Positions 16,758-23,914 of a stretch of DNA of 64,000 nucleotides are shown here, one piece after another (position 1 is the first letter of the stretch; each line of letters begins with the position of its first letter). This stretch comes from Leptospiraceae bacterium. GTDB taxonomy: Bacteria > Spirochaetota > Leptospiria > Leptospirales > Leptospiraceae. The stretch is taken from assembly GCA_024233865.1 (NCBI GenBank), contig JACKPA010000001.1, positions 310,001 to 374,000 on the forward strand, in the 5' to 3' direction. The translations under genes were made by a program, and so were the position numbers. The notes beneath the pieces were generated by a model that was given only the letters and a program-made list of their open reading frames with translations, was not told the DNA's origin and ran no database searches.

Positions 16758-16787
16758 TTAATTTTTAATTGCCATTTTGTGTATAAT
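16758..16787 (+). promoter_or_regulatory. Probable promoter of the pentapeptide-repeat gene
   Basis: A perfect -10 box TATAAT at 16782-16787 is preceded, at 18 bp spacing, by a weak -35 (TTAATT) in an A/T-rich tract. The ATG follows 22 bases after the -10 and has an AAGGGA ribosome site. The stretch AATTTTTAATTGCCATTTTGT resembles that upstream of the gene at 18614, so the two leaders may share ancestry. Confidence 0.5.
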
Positions 16788-16808
16788 TGAACCTAAAAAG
16801 GGAATCCA

Positions 16809-17717
16809 ATGAGCATTACAAAAGATGAATTAGAAGAAAAAGTAAGAAATCGAGAAAATTTGAGTGGAATTGATCTAAGCAAAGGCTCTTATTCCGGAGC
16901 AAACATCCAAGGTGCAATGCTTTCCGGTGCGAATCTGTCCGAAACTGACCTTGTGAATGCTAATCTCAAAGATGCAGACTTAAGCGAAGCGAACTTGAGT
17001 CTTTCTAATCTTAGCGGAGCTATACTTGACAATGCAAAGCTCAAAGAAACAAATTTCACAGGAGCCGATTTGAGTGGAGCAAATCTAAATGATACGAATG
17101 CCAAAAGAGCAGTATTTAAAAATGCAACCGTTCAAGGAGCAAATTTCCAGAAAGCGAACCTCTACCAGTCTGATTTCACCCAGGCAAAACTCTATCGGTC
17201 CAACTTCGAGAGAGCTGAAGTTGGTTTTGCAATCTTTACAAGTGCAAATTTGGAAGACGTGAACTTGCAATCTGCCAATCTCAAAGGAGCAAAATTGAAA
17301 AATGCTATTTTTAAAGATGCTTTACTCCAAAATGTGAATCTGGAATTAGCTGATTTGAGTGGTGTCAATTTTGAAGGTGTCAACCTCAGTGGAGCGAAAC
17401 TCCGCGAACTGACTCTTAGTAGTAACGTGAATTTGGAAGACGCAAACCTTACGGAAGCGGATTTAACCAAGGCAAATTTGAGTAAAGCGAATTTGGAAGG
17501 TGCAATTCTTTCTGAAACAATGATGCAAGGTGTGAATTTGAAGCAAGCAAATATTCAAGGAGTTGATTTAAGAGGAGCAAACTTTGAAAGATCTACTGGA
17601 TTTAAATCTGATAGTTTCGAAAGAACAATAATAGACGAATTAAATATAAAAAAACTTAATCTTAGAAATGTTTACTTTTATGATGCCAAAGGTTTTCTTG
17701 TTCATGTGCATTTCTGA
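16809..17717 (+). CDS. Pentapeptide-repeat protein
   Basis: A 302-residue protein made almost wholly of pentapeptide repeats A(D/N)LXX (for example SGANLSETDLVNANLKDADL), from about residue 20 to 270. It is expected to fold as a right-handed quadrilateral beta-helix. There is no signal peptide or membrane segment, so it is cytoplasmic. Some family members mimic DNA and protect gyrase, but most have no known role and nothing here singles out a target. It follows repeat copy A and its own promoter. Confidence 0.92.
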   Translation: MSITKDELEEKVRNRENLSGIDLSKGSYSGANIQGAMLSGANLSETDLVNANLKDADLSEANLSLSNLSGAILDNAKLKETNFTGADLSGANLNDTNAKRAVFKNATVQGANFQKANLYQSDFTQAKLYRSNFERAEVGFAIFTSANLEDVNLQSANLKGAKLKNAIFKDALLQNVNLELADLSGVNFEGVNLSGAKLRELTLSSNVNLEDANLTEADLTKANLSKANLEGAILSETMMQGVNLKQANIQGVDLRGANFERSTGFKSDSFERTIIDELNIKKLNLRNVYFYDAKGFLVHVHF

Positions 17718-17740
17718 AAAAAACGTTAGAAAGAAATACC

Positions 17741-17833
17741 ATGAAAAAACAATTAGATTTGGAAGAAATTTTTCAAAAATGGGACTTGAGTTTCGAAAGA
17801 ACAAAGTCCAAGAATAGCCTTCTACCATTCTAA
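17741..17833 (+). CDS. Very short ORF, possible remnant
   Basis: An ATG-started frame of 30 codons (MKKQLDLEEIFQKWDLSFER...LLPF) between the pentapeptide gene and the toxin-antitoxin pair. It is hydrophilic and has no recognised family. It may be a small gene or the leftover N-terminus of a lost one. Confidence 0.25.
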   Translation: MKKQLDLEEIFQKWDLSFERTKSKNSLLPF

Positions 17834-17846
17834 AAAAGGAGAAAAA

Positions 17847-18110
17847 ATGAATACTGTAAAATTATCAAATAATGGTATAATTATCATCCCGGAATTATTG
17901 CTTCAAACGTATTCTTGGAAAGAAGGACAGGAATTTGTTCTGGAAGAAACACAACAAGGCTTATTGTTAAAACCAAAATCCTATTTTCCGCCAACAACTA
18001 TCGAAGAAGTAGCGGGCTGTTTGGCTTATCGTGGAGAACCAAAATCCCAATCCGATTATGAAGAAGCGATTCAAAAAGGAATAACGGAGGAATGGAATGG
18101 TATCGGTTGA
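17847..18110 (+). CDS. AbrB-type antitoxin (VapB-like)
   Basis: An 87-residue protein with an N-terminal SpoVT/AbrB swapped-hairpin domain (VKLSNNGIIIIPELLL, then GQEFVLEETQQGLLLKP) and a C-terminal toxin-binding tail. It would bind DNA as a dimer, repress its own operon and neutralise the PIN toxin encoded next. The coding regions overlap by 14 bases, the standard arrangement for translational coupling. An AAAAAGGAG site precedes the ATG. Confidence 0.88.
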   Translation: MNTVKLSNNGIIIIPELLLQTYSWKEGQEFVLEETQQGLLLKPKSYFPPTTIEEVAGCLAYRGEPKSQSDYEEAIQKGITEEWNGIG

Positions 18111-18486
18111 CACAAATATACTTGTTCGCTTTTTAACAAAGGATGATGATGCACAATTTCAAAAGGCTTATACATTATTCCAAACAGAAAAAATTTTTAT
18201 TACTGATACGGTTTTGCTGGAAACCGAATGGGTACTCAGATATGTTTATAAATGTTCCAAGCAAGAAATTCTACAAGGAATCCAAAAGATATTAGGTTTG
18301 TCGAATGTATTTGCTCAAAACCATGAAAAAATTGTGCAAGTAATTGAACTCTACAAAAAAGGCTTGGATTTTGCAGATGCTTTTCACCTTGCAAACAGCC
18401 AACAGTTTTCCATCCTTTTTACTTTTGATGAAAAGTTTATTAAACGATCTAAAGATTTAACTAATTGTACTGTAAGGAAATTATAA
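18097..18486 (+). CDS. vapC: PIN-domain ribonuclease toxin (VapC)
   Basis: A 129-residue PIN protein with all acidic motifs visible: SVDTNILVRFL (Asp4), LLETEWVL (Glu), DFADAFHLA (two Asp) and TFDEKF near the end. It is predicted to cleave RNA in a metal-dependent way when free of its antitoxin, which is encoded just upstream with a 14-base overlap. The length and motifs are normal, so unlike the PIN remnant at 5282-5476 this pair looks functional. Confidence 0.9.
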   Translation: MVSVDTNILVRFLTKDDDAQFQKAYTLFQTEKIFITDTVLLETEWVLRYVYKCSKQEILQGIQKILGLSNVFAQNHEKIVQVIELYKKGLDFADAFHLANSQQFSILFTFDEKFIKRSKDLTNCTVRKL

Positions 18487-18554
18487 GAGTAAGATATTAT
18501 GAAAAATGGAAACAATTCTCATTTGAAAGAGCAATATAAAAAACTAATTTTCAA

Positions 18555-18584
18555 TTGTTATTTTGTCCGTATCTCGTGTACAAT
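18555..18584 (+). promoter_or_regulatory. Probable promoter of the 461-residue gene
   Basis: TTGTTA at 18555-18560 and TACAAT at 18579-18584, with 18 bp spacing, 30 bases before the ATG at 18614. The surrounding A/T tract resembles the leader of the pentapeptide-repeat gene. Confidence 0.45.
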
Positions 18585-18613
18585 TGTAGACACTATTTCC
18601 AAAGGCAGAACAG

Positions 18614-19999
18614 ATGAACAATACTATTGATGTCACTTTCCAACTTCCACCCTGGGTACGGCGTGGACTTGAATCAGGAAAATTAGAAAGAATCGGAGGG
18701 ATTATTCGAGATATTGACTCCAAAGCAGTTAAACTTTGGTTGCGTGAAACTTCCGCTCTTCCTAGTAACCTTACTATTCTACCACCTTATGACAGACAAC
18801 TTCTTGGCATGGCAAATGGCATTATGAGTGCCATGAGTTTCGGTTTTAATCAAATAGCTGGTAGGCTGGACGGGATCGAAGATGCACTATGGGAAATGAA
18901 TGAGCGATTGTATATTATCGAACAACAAATTGGATTTTTATACAAAGAAGTTAAGCAAGTCAAAGATATTATTATCCAAGGTTTTAATATGGTTTTTGAC
19001 AGGTTGCAAAATCTGGAATGGACAATAGATGTCGGCTTTCAAAATATACAAGCAGGATTGGAATACTATAATCAAAAACAATTGGAACATATTGAAAGAG
19101 AATATATTGCTCGACTCAATCACGCTGCCAATCTTGCAATGGAAACTCAGTATTTGGAACCAAATTCTCAAGCCCGTATTTTGCGTATAGAAACTGCACT
19201 CAACGAAGCAGGAAAAGTTAGTTCTCTACTTTGGGAATATACCAATTCCAAAGTGACGGATGTTGCTAGCATATTGTCCCAAAAACCAAAAGATGATTTT
19301 AGTGTAGACAAAAATGTTCTCCAGAGCCTATATTTGCTTAGGCAGAATTGTTTTGCTTCCAACTTAAAAGCTAGTCTTCTGGCAGAAACGTCCATTTCCT
19401 CAGCACGGGATCACCTTCTTCAAAAAAGTCGAGAACTTTCCGATCTCTATAGCCAATTCAAAGTTCTTGACAGATTGATTCCTTTGGACGAAATGAGCCG
19501 TTTCTTTAAGATCGAGGGAATTGAAAAGTTTATTGGAGGAGGATATTCTTATGTTCACAAAAAAGATTTGGAAAATTTAACAAGAATTCCAAAAGACGTG
19601 AACCTTCAACTCTTACCGGACAATTCAAGTCCCAATGTTAAGGTAAAAGTAAGTAGATTCGATGAAAACAAAATTAATGTAGAAATTCCGGCTGGTGTGA
19701 ATAGAGGAAATCATAAACTTTCGGTTTGTCCTGTTCAAGCAGAAGACCTCTTCAAGCTAAAATCGTTACCTCTACCAACCGGTTTTAAATCCAATGAAAA
19801 CACCAAGGAATATTTTGATCTAATGGGTGGAATTGGAGAAGACATAGAGCGTATATCTGCGTATCCGCTTGAATTGGAAGAAGCTATTCGATTAAACTTG
19901 AATATCTGTGAATATCGCGAGTTGCTGAAAGTACCCTATACTAAGGAAGGAAAGTTAGCTTTTGTGAGTCTTCACCAAAAAGAGAAAGAAGGAAATTAG
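18614..19999 (+). CDS. Unknown protein with central coiled coil
   Basis: A 461-residue protein I cannot assign. Residues 1-50 (PPWVRRGLESGKLERIGGII) look like a small folded head. A long helical region follows (about 75-170) with heptad-like spacing (IAGRLDGIEDALWEMNERL, IIEQQIGFLYKEVKQVKDII), suggesting a coiled coil or oligomer. The C-terminal half is mixed alpha/beta. There is no signal peptide or membrane segment. It lies alone between the vapBC pair and repeat copy B, with its own promoter, in a region of mobile-element remnants. Confidence 0.7.
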   Translation: MNNTIDVTFQLPPWVRRGLESGKLERIGGIIRDIDSKAVKLWLRETSALPSNLTILPPYDRQLLGMANGIMSAMSFGFNQIAGRLDGIEDALWEMNERLYIIEQQIGFLYKEVKQVKDIIIQGFNMVFDRLQNLEWTIDVGFQNIQAGLEYYNQKQLEHIEREYIARLNHAANLAMETQYLEPNSQARILRIETALNEAGKVSSLLWEYTNSKVTDVASILSQKPKDDFSVDKNVLQSLYLLRQNCFASNLKASLLAETSISSARDHLLQKSRELSDLYSQFKVLDRLIPLDEMSRFFKIEGIEKFIGGGYSYVHKKDLENLTRIPKDVNLQLLPDNSSPNVKVKVSRFDENKINVEIPAGVNRGNHKLSVCPVQAEDLFKLKSLPLPTGFKSNENTKEYFDLMGGIGEDIERISAYPLELEEAIRLNLNICEYRELLKVPYTKEGKLAFVSLHQKEKEGN

Positions 20000-20354
20000 T
20001 TTTATAAAATGGATTTTACTATGTACCAAAAGAATTTAAAGGCAGGCTTAAAATCATTTCGTCGCTTAACGTTAGAGCATACCCACTACGGAAGCATAGC
20101 TTTACCCATAAGTATGGAATGATTTTAACCACAGATACACACTGATTAACACGGATATGGGGAAGTATTGTTATTATAAAGTATATTTATGATAATTATA
20201 AATAAATGCGTATTATATGAAAATAGTTTTATAAAAATCCGTAAGGGATAAGTGCGAGATTCTAACGTTGTGCGATATGCTGAAAATCCTTAACTACTAA
20301 ATATGACAAGTTTATGTTATTTTCAACTTAAGTGATTATGAGAAATTATTTTAA
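20000..20354. other. Non-coding stretch with small inverted-repeat element
   Basis: About 350 bases without a gene. It holds an 81-bp segment (20048-20128) bounded by perfect 11-bp inverted repeats TTAAAATCATT and AATGATTTTAA, with a nested CATAC/GTATG pair. It also holds a short CACAGAT...AACACGGAT block near 20131-20157 of a type dispersed in many genomes. No open frame of note. Confidence 0.5.
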
Positions 20355-20486
20355 CTATATAGGAAATTAGTCTCACTTAAAGTTATTGCAAACATAAAAA
20401 TTCTTATGAATTAGAAAAAAGTTCTTCCCATATTATTCAATATGTCTTATTGCCCCATGGGTAAGTTATCGGATAGACTTAAATTT
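20355..20486. repeat. 132-bp interspersed repeat, complete copy B
   Basis: From CTATATAGGAAATTAG to GACTTAAATTT, nearly identical to copy A at 16596-16727. Its right end overlaps the last codons of the decayed IS91-like transposase on the minus strand (20466-20798). Confidence 0.9.
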
Positions 20487-21532
20487 CGCCGAAAATTTCG
20501 GAAAAAATCCTAAAGCAAATATACTCCTATTTGTCCAAGATAAATCCTGAATTAAAAAATTGTCAACTATTTCTAAAAAAAATTCTTTCTTGCAAACAGG
20601 ACAAAAAATTGGGTTGGTATTGAAACAATGTTCTATTGCTTGAGCCCAGGCTACTTGTTCAATAATCCTAAGTCTCTGCCTCAGTGATTGGGCATAAATT
20701 CCATAATAACGAATCATGGTTAGTGAGCGTAGTCGAACTATGGTATTGGGTTCTGGAAGAAAAAATAGCATTTTAGCCATAAACTCATAAATGTCCATGG
20801 TTATAATTCTGAAACTCTTTTCACCTGTATCCCTCCTATCTACCCAACTTTTATTCTGTGAGTATTTTTTGTTTTACCAAATGTTTACAAAATGTCTTCA
20901 TCCAAGTAAAGCGAAAGGATTTGTAGGATATGAAAGTGTTTTCTAATATTTCACCAGTTTTGATATTGATAATTTCTTTTGTGCCGACTAAGTGAACATG
21001 AGGATTGTAGTTGAGGTTACCGGTTGGTGAGTGCCCGAAAGGGCGTATCGAACCACCACACTTATGAACTGTTGCAAGGATTCCTAAATGCCAATCTTTG
21101 ATTGAATCTTCTGGTATTTTTGCTGTTTTAAGGAATTCAATCTTGTAAACCTTGGCTGCAAGAGAAATCATTTTTTCGACAGTGTATCCTTTTTGTAGTA
21201 GAATATTAGCCAAGCTACCAGGGATTGTAAAAGTAACATGGATATGATGAAAATCTGTATTGAGAATGTAAGACAGGTTTGATGACCAGCTAAAGAGCTT
21301 TTTGAAATCCATTTAAGAAATTTCCACAGTCTATTAATTTTTGGACTTCTTCAATTTTTCTTTGAGAAATCTTTCCATAGATATCGAGAAAGTTTGTATC
21401 ATAAATTTGTAGAAAATCAATCCAATGATTTTGCCAAATTGATTTGTATAAACTCCATCTTTCCATGGCTGGAATGTAGGAATATTTTGTCTGTTGTTTT
21501 GAACAAATGTACATAGTGGAAATTAGCTCCAC
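20466..21532 (-). pseudogene. Decayed IS91-family transposase of a second subfamily
   Basis: Three minus-strand pieces in different frames. Piece 21290-21532 is the N-terminus, ending in KIEEVQKLIDCGNFLNGF, after which the zinc finger is lost. Piece 20851-21312 is the core with HHIHVTFTIPGSL and NPHVHLVGTKE (HUH metal-site region). Piece 20466-20798 is the C-terminus with TMIRYYGIYA and a CPVC zinc-binding tail. The sequence is unrelated in detail to the remnant at 15232-15726, so two IS91 lineages were present. A 36-38 bp palindromic element is inserted in frame just before the HUH region (21020-21057). Confidence 0.85.
21020..21057. repeat. Palindromic element inserted in frame in transposase (copy 1)
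   Basis: The 38-bp sequence from CCGGTTGGTGAGT through GCCCGAAAGGGC to GTATCGAACCACC. The central GCCC-GAAA-GGGC forms a strong hairpin. It adds about 12 codons (GSIRPFGHSPTG) to the transposase between HKCG and NLNYNPHVH. The other IS91 remnant in this window has only a two-residue link at this place. An almost identical element lies at 53157-53194. Confidence 0.8.
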
Positions 21533-21633
21533 TATGTATAGGTAATGATTTGTTTAGTATGTACGTATTTTTATAGAAAAAAATTCAAGTTTTTAGAAAA
21601 AATTTTATTTAAAGGGAAAAAGTAGTATTTGAT

Positions 21634-21716
21634 TTATAACAAAAGAAACAGATGAAATTTTAGATATAGATAGTAAAAAAATTAACATAATACCACTTTT
21701 TAAATGGTTACTATAG
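21634..21716 (+). pseudogene. 3' end fragment of a DUF4143 ATPase gene
   Basis: These bases match the last 83 bases of the intact ATPase gene (2118-2200) with a handful of substitutions and end at the same TAG. The match continues past the stop (AAACAAAATGACAAAAG) into the start codon region of the potassium-channel gene. The rest of the gene is missing, and a transposase remnant lies upstream. Confidence 0.85.
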
Positions 21717-21725
21717 GAAAACAAA

Positions 21726-22535
21726 ATGACAAAAGCCAATTGGAAATTAAAATTATATGAAATCATTTTTGAGGCAGACACTTTTGCTGGCAAGCTATTT
21801 GATATAGTTCTTTTGATTGCGATTTTAATAAGTTTTTTTAGTGTTATTTTAGAAAGTGTCAAAGAGATCGAGAGGAATTATGCAACTTTGCTCCATGTTA
21901 TAGAATGGGGTATTACAATCTTTTTTACTTTGGAATATATTGCAAGAGTTGTATGCGTAAAATATCCTATACGTTATGTTTTTAGCTTTTTTGGAATTGT
22001 AGACTTGATATCTACTCTACCAACCTATTTAAGTTTGTTTTTAGCCGGTTCTCATTACTTAATGGTGATCCGACTCATAAGACTTCTACGAATTTTTAGA
22101 ATTTTCAAACTGGCAAGGTATTTAAAAGAAGCAGAAATTTTGATCACAGCCATAAAAGCCAGCCGATTTAAAATTATCGTTTTTATGCTAGCAATTCTAA
22201 CTTTTACAGCCATTAACGGTACTATTATGTATGTTATAGAAGGAGAGAAAAACGGATTCACAAGCATTCCCGTTAGTATGTATTGGGCAATTGTGACCTT
22301 AACAACCGTTGGTTATGGTGATATCGCCCCAAAAACTCCAGTCGGACAATTCATTTCTTCTATAATCATGATTTTAGGTTATGCCATTATTGCCGTACCT
22401 ACAGGGATTGTATCCGTAGAGCTAAGCAAAGCTCAAAAAAAGTATACAACACAGGTATGCCCGGCTTGCACTAAAGAAGGGCATGACGCTGATGCTATTT
22501 ATTGTAAATTTTGCGGAGAAATGCTAAATCCTTGA
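21726..22535 (+). CDS. Voltage-gated potassium channel-like protein with C-terminal zinc ribbon
   Basis: A 269-residue six-helix channel. S1-S3 lie at about 25-105. The S4-like positive helix is VIRLIRLLRIFRIFKLARYL (about 115-135), and S5, pore and S6 follow. The selectivity filter TLTTVGYGD (residues 190-198) is the K+ signature. After S6 comes a zinc-ribbon tail with two Cys pairs (CPACTKEG and CKFCGEM), a cytoplasmic module seen in some prokaryotic channels. It probably conducts K+ across the inner membrane. The start codon region is shared with sequence downstream of the ATPase gene at 2200. Confidence 0.9.
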   Translation: MTKANWKLKLYEIIFEADTFAGKLFDIVLLIAILISFFSVILESVKEIERNYATLLHVIEWGITIFFTLEYIARVVCVKYPIRYVFSFFGIVDLISTLPTYLSLFLAGSHYLMVIRLIRLLRIFRIFKLARYLKEAEILITAIKASRFKIIVFMLAILTFTAINGTIMYVIEGEKNGFTSIPVSMYWAIVTLTTVGYGDIAPKTPVGQFISSIIMILGYAIIAVPTGIVSVELSKAQKKYTTQVCPACTKEGHDADAIYCKFCGEMLNP

Positions 22536-22707
22536 TACAAGAGTAGCTATGATCTTTTCGTAAAAACGAATTTTATGAAAACATTATAAGAAATTTATTT
22601 GTTTAGTTTTAAGGAAGTGCGTATAAAAAGAATGAAAGAAAACGGATAATCTAAAGGAGACCTAACTTTTCTTAATTCATCTGCCTTTTAAAGCTCCCAT
22701 GGGAGGA

Positions 22708-22748
22708 ACTATTTTCATCGTTTTTGGTGTATACCAGGGATACATGAG
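22708..22748. repeat. 41-bp repeat, copy 1
   Basis: ACTATTTTCATCG...CAGGGATACATGAG. The same segment, inverted and with a few changes, is found at 55580-55621. No coding role is seen. It lies in the 280-base gap between the channel gene and the SMP-30-like gene. Confidence 0.7.
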
Positions 22749-22813
22749 ATTTTCTATATGATTAAAAAACTCTTGCCAAATTCCTTTGACTATTATTTAA
22801 TAAGATAAAGTAT

Positions 22814-23872
22814 ATGAAAAAAGCTATTTATATTTTTTTGTTTTTATTGCTGATCGTAATTGGCTACGTGTTTTTAAAGAAAGCTCCTATTGATTCGGCT
22901 TCCTATAATCCTCCTATTCCTAAGGATTTCTCTCTCGAACTCCCACCCAATAACCTTTTGGAAAAATCCGAACTTATTGCCAAAGGGAAGGTAACGGGAC
23001 CAGAATCAATCGCATTGGATGAAGATGGAGTTATATATACCGGAACGCAAGACGGATATATTAAGAAGGTCTATCAGGATGGAAAAGTGGAAACTTTTGT
23101 ATTCACAGCCGGACGACCTCTTGGAATGAAATTTGATGCGGATGGAAACTTGATCGTTTGTGATGCTTTTATTGGTTTATTGTCTGTTTCTCCCGATGGG
23201 AAAATCCAAGAATTAACGCAAGCAGCTGACGGAGTTGCCTTTCGATTTACGGATGATTTGGATATATCCCAAGAAGGAGTTATCTACTTTACAGATGCCA
23301 GTTACAAATACTACCAACCTCAATATCTTTACGACCTACTTGAAAGCAGACCTCATGGCAGACTTATGCAGTATGACCCCAAAACAAAGGAAACTACAGT
23401 TTTGCTAAAAGACCTATATTTTGCGAATGGTGTTGCCTTGTCAGAGAAAGAAGATTTTCTTCTGATCAACGAAACATATCATTACCAAATAAGAAGGTAT
23501 TGGCTTAAAGGTGAAAAAAAGGGAACATCGGATATATTTTGGGATAATGTACCCGGCTTTCCGGATAATATTACGTCTAACAGAAAAGGGGTATTTTATC
23601 TTGCTCTGTTTACTGTGAGAAACCCTTTAATGGATGCAATTCATCCTTACCCGTTTTTAAAAAACTTGGTATCAAAACTCCCCAAAATGTTTTGGCCCAA
23701 ACCAAAGCCTTATGGCTTGGTTATTTCTTTTGACGAAAGAGGAAAGATACTCCAATCTTTACAAGACCCTTCCGGTAAACATTTGAAAGAAATTACCTCT
23801 GCCATTGAACACAATGGGTATTTGTATTTGGGTTCTTTACACGGAAACAGAATCGGAAAATATAAGTTATAA
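22814..23872 (+). CDS. SMP-30/strictosidine synthase-like beta-propeller protein, membrane anchored
   Basis: A 352-residue protein with an N-terminal hydrophobic segment (residues 4-22, IYIFLFLLLIVIGYVFL) that should anchor it, with the body in the periplasm. The body is a six-bladed beta-propeller of the SMP-30/strictosidine synthase type: GPESIALDEDGVIYTGTQDG, GRPLGMKFDADGNLIVCDA, FTDDLDISQEGVIYFTDASY, FANGVALSEKEDFLLINET and FPDNIT. It resembles the APMAP group and may hydrolyse lactones or esters; the substrate is unknown. It stands alone ahead of mfd. Confidence 0.85.
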   Translation: MKKAIYIFLFLLLIVIGYVFLKKAPIDSASYNPPIPKDFSLELPPNNLLEKSELIAKGKVTGPESIALDEDGVIYTGTQDGYIKKVYQDGKVETFVFTAGRPLGMKFDADGNLIVCDAFIGLLSVSPDGKIQELTQAADGVAFRFTDDLDISQEGVIYFTDASYKYYQPQYLYDLLESRPHGRLMQYDPKTKETTVLLKDLYFANGVALSEKEDFLLINETYHYQIRRYWLKGEKKGTSDIFWDNVPGFPDNITSNRKGVFYLALFTVRNPLMDAIHPYPFLKNLVSKLPKMFWPKPKPYGLVISFDERGKILQSLQDPSGKHLKEITSAIEHNGYLYLGSLHGNRIGKYKL

Positions 23873-23914
23873 TTATACTCCAATGGAGTTCGTTAAGGAG
23901 CAAACTTTCTTTAA

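Noticed and set aside
16889..17470. Minus-strand ORFs inside the pentapeptide-repeat gene
   Set aside because: They are the antisense of a regular repeat (Phe-Ala-Ser-rich) and are shadows.
20259..20275. attC-like motifs (TAACGTTGTGCG here and TTAACGTTAG near 20066), possibly a chromosomal integron
   Set aside because: The motifs are isolated, lack paired R and L boxes at the right spacing, and no integrase with integron features is seen.
15752..20486. 132-bp repeat as a fixed terminal part of the IS91 elements
   Set aside because: Its orientation relative to the transposase differs between the two IS91 remnants, and other copies have no IS91 sequence beside them, so this is not supported from the window alone.
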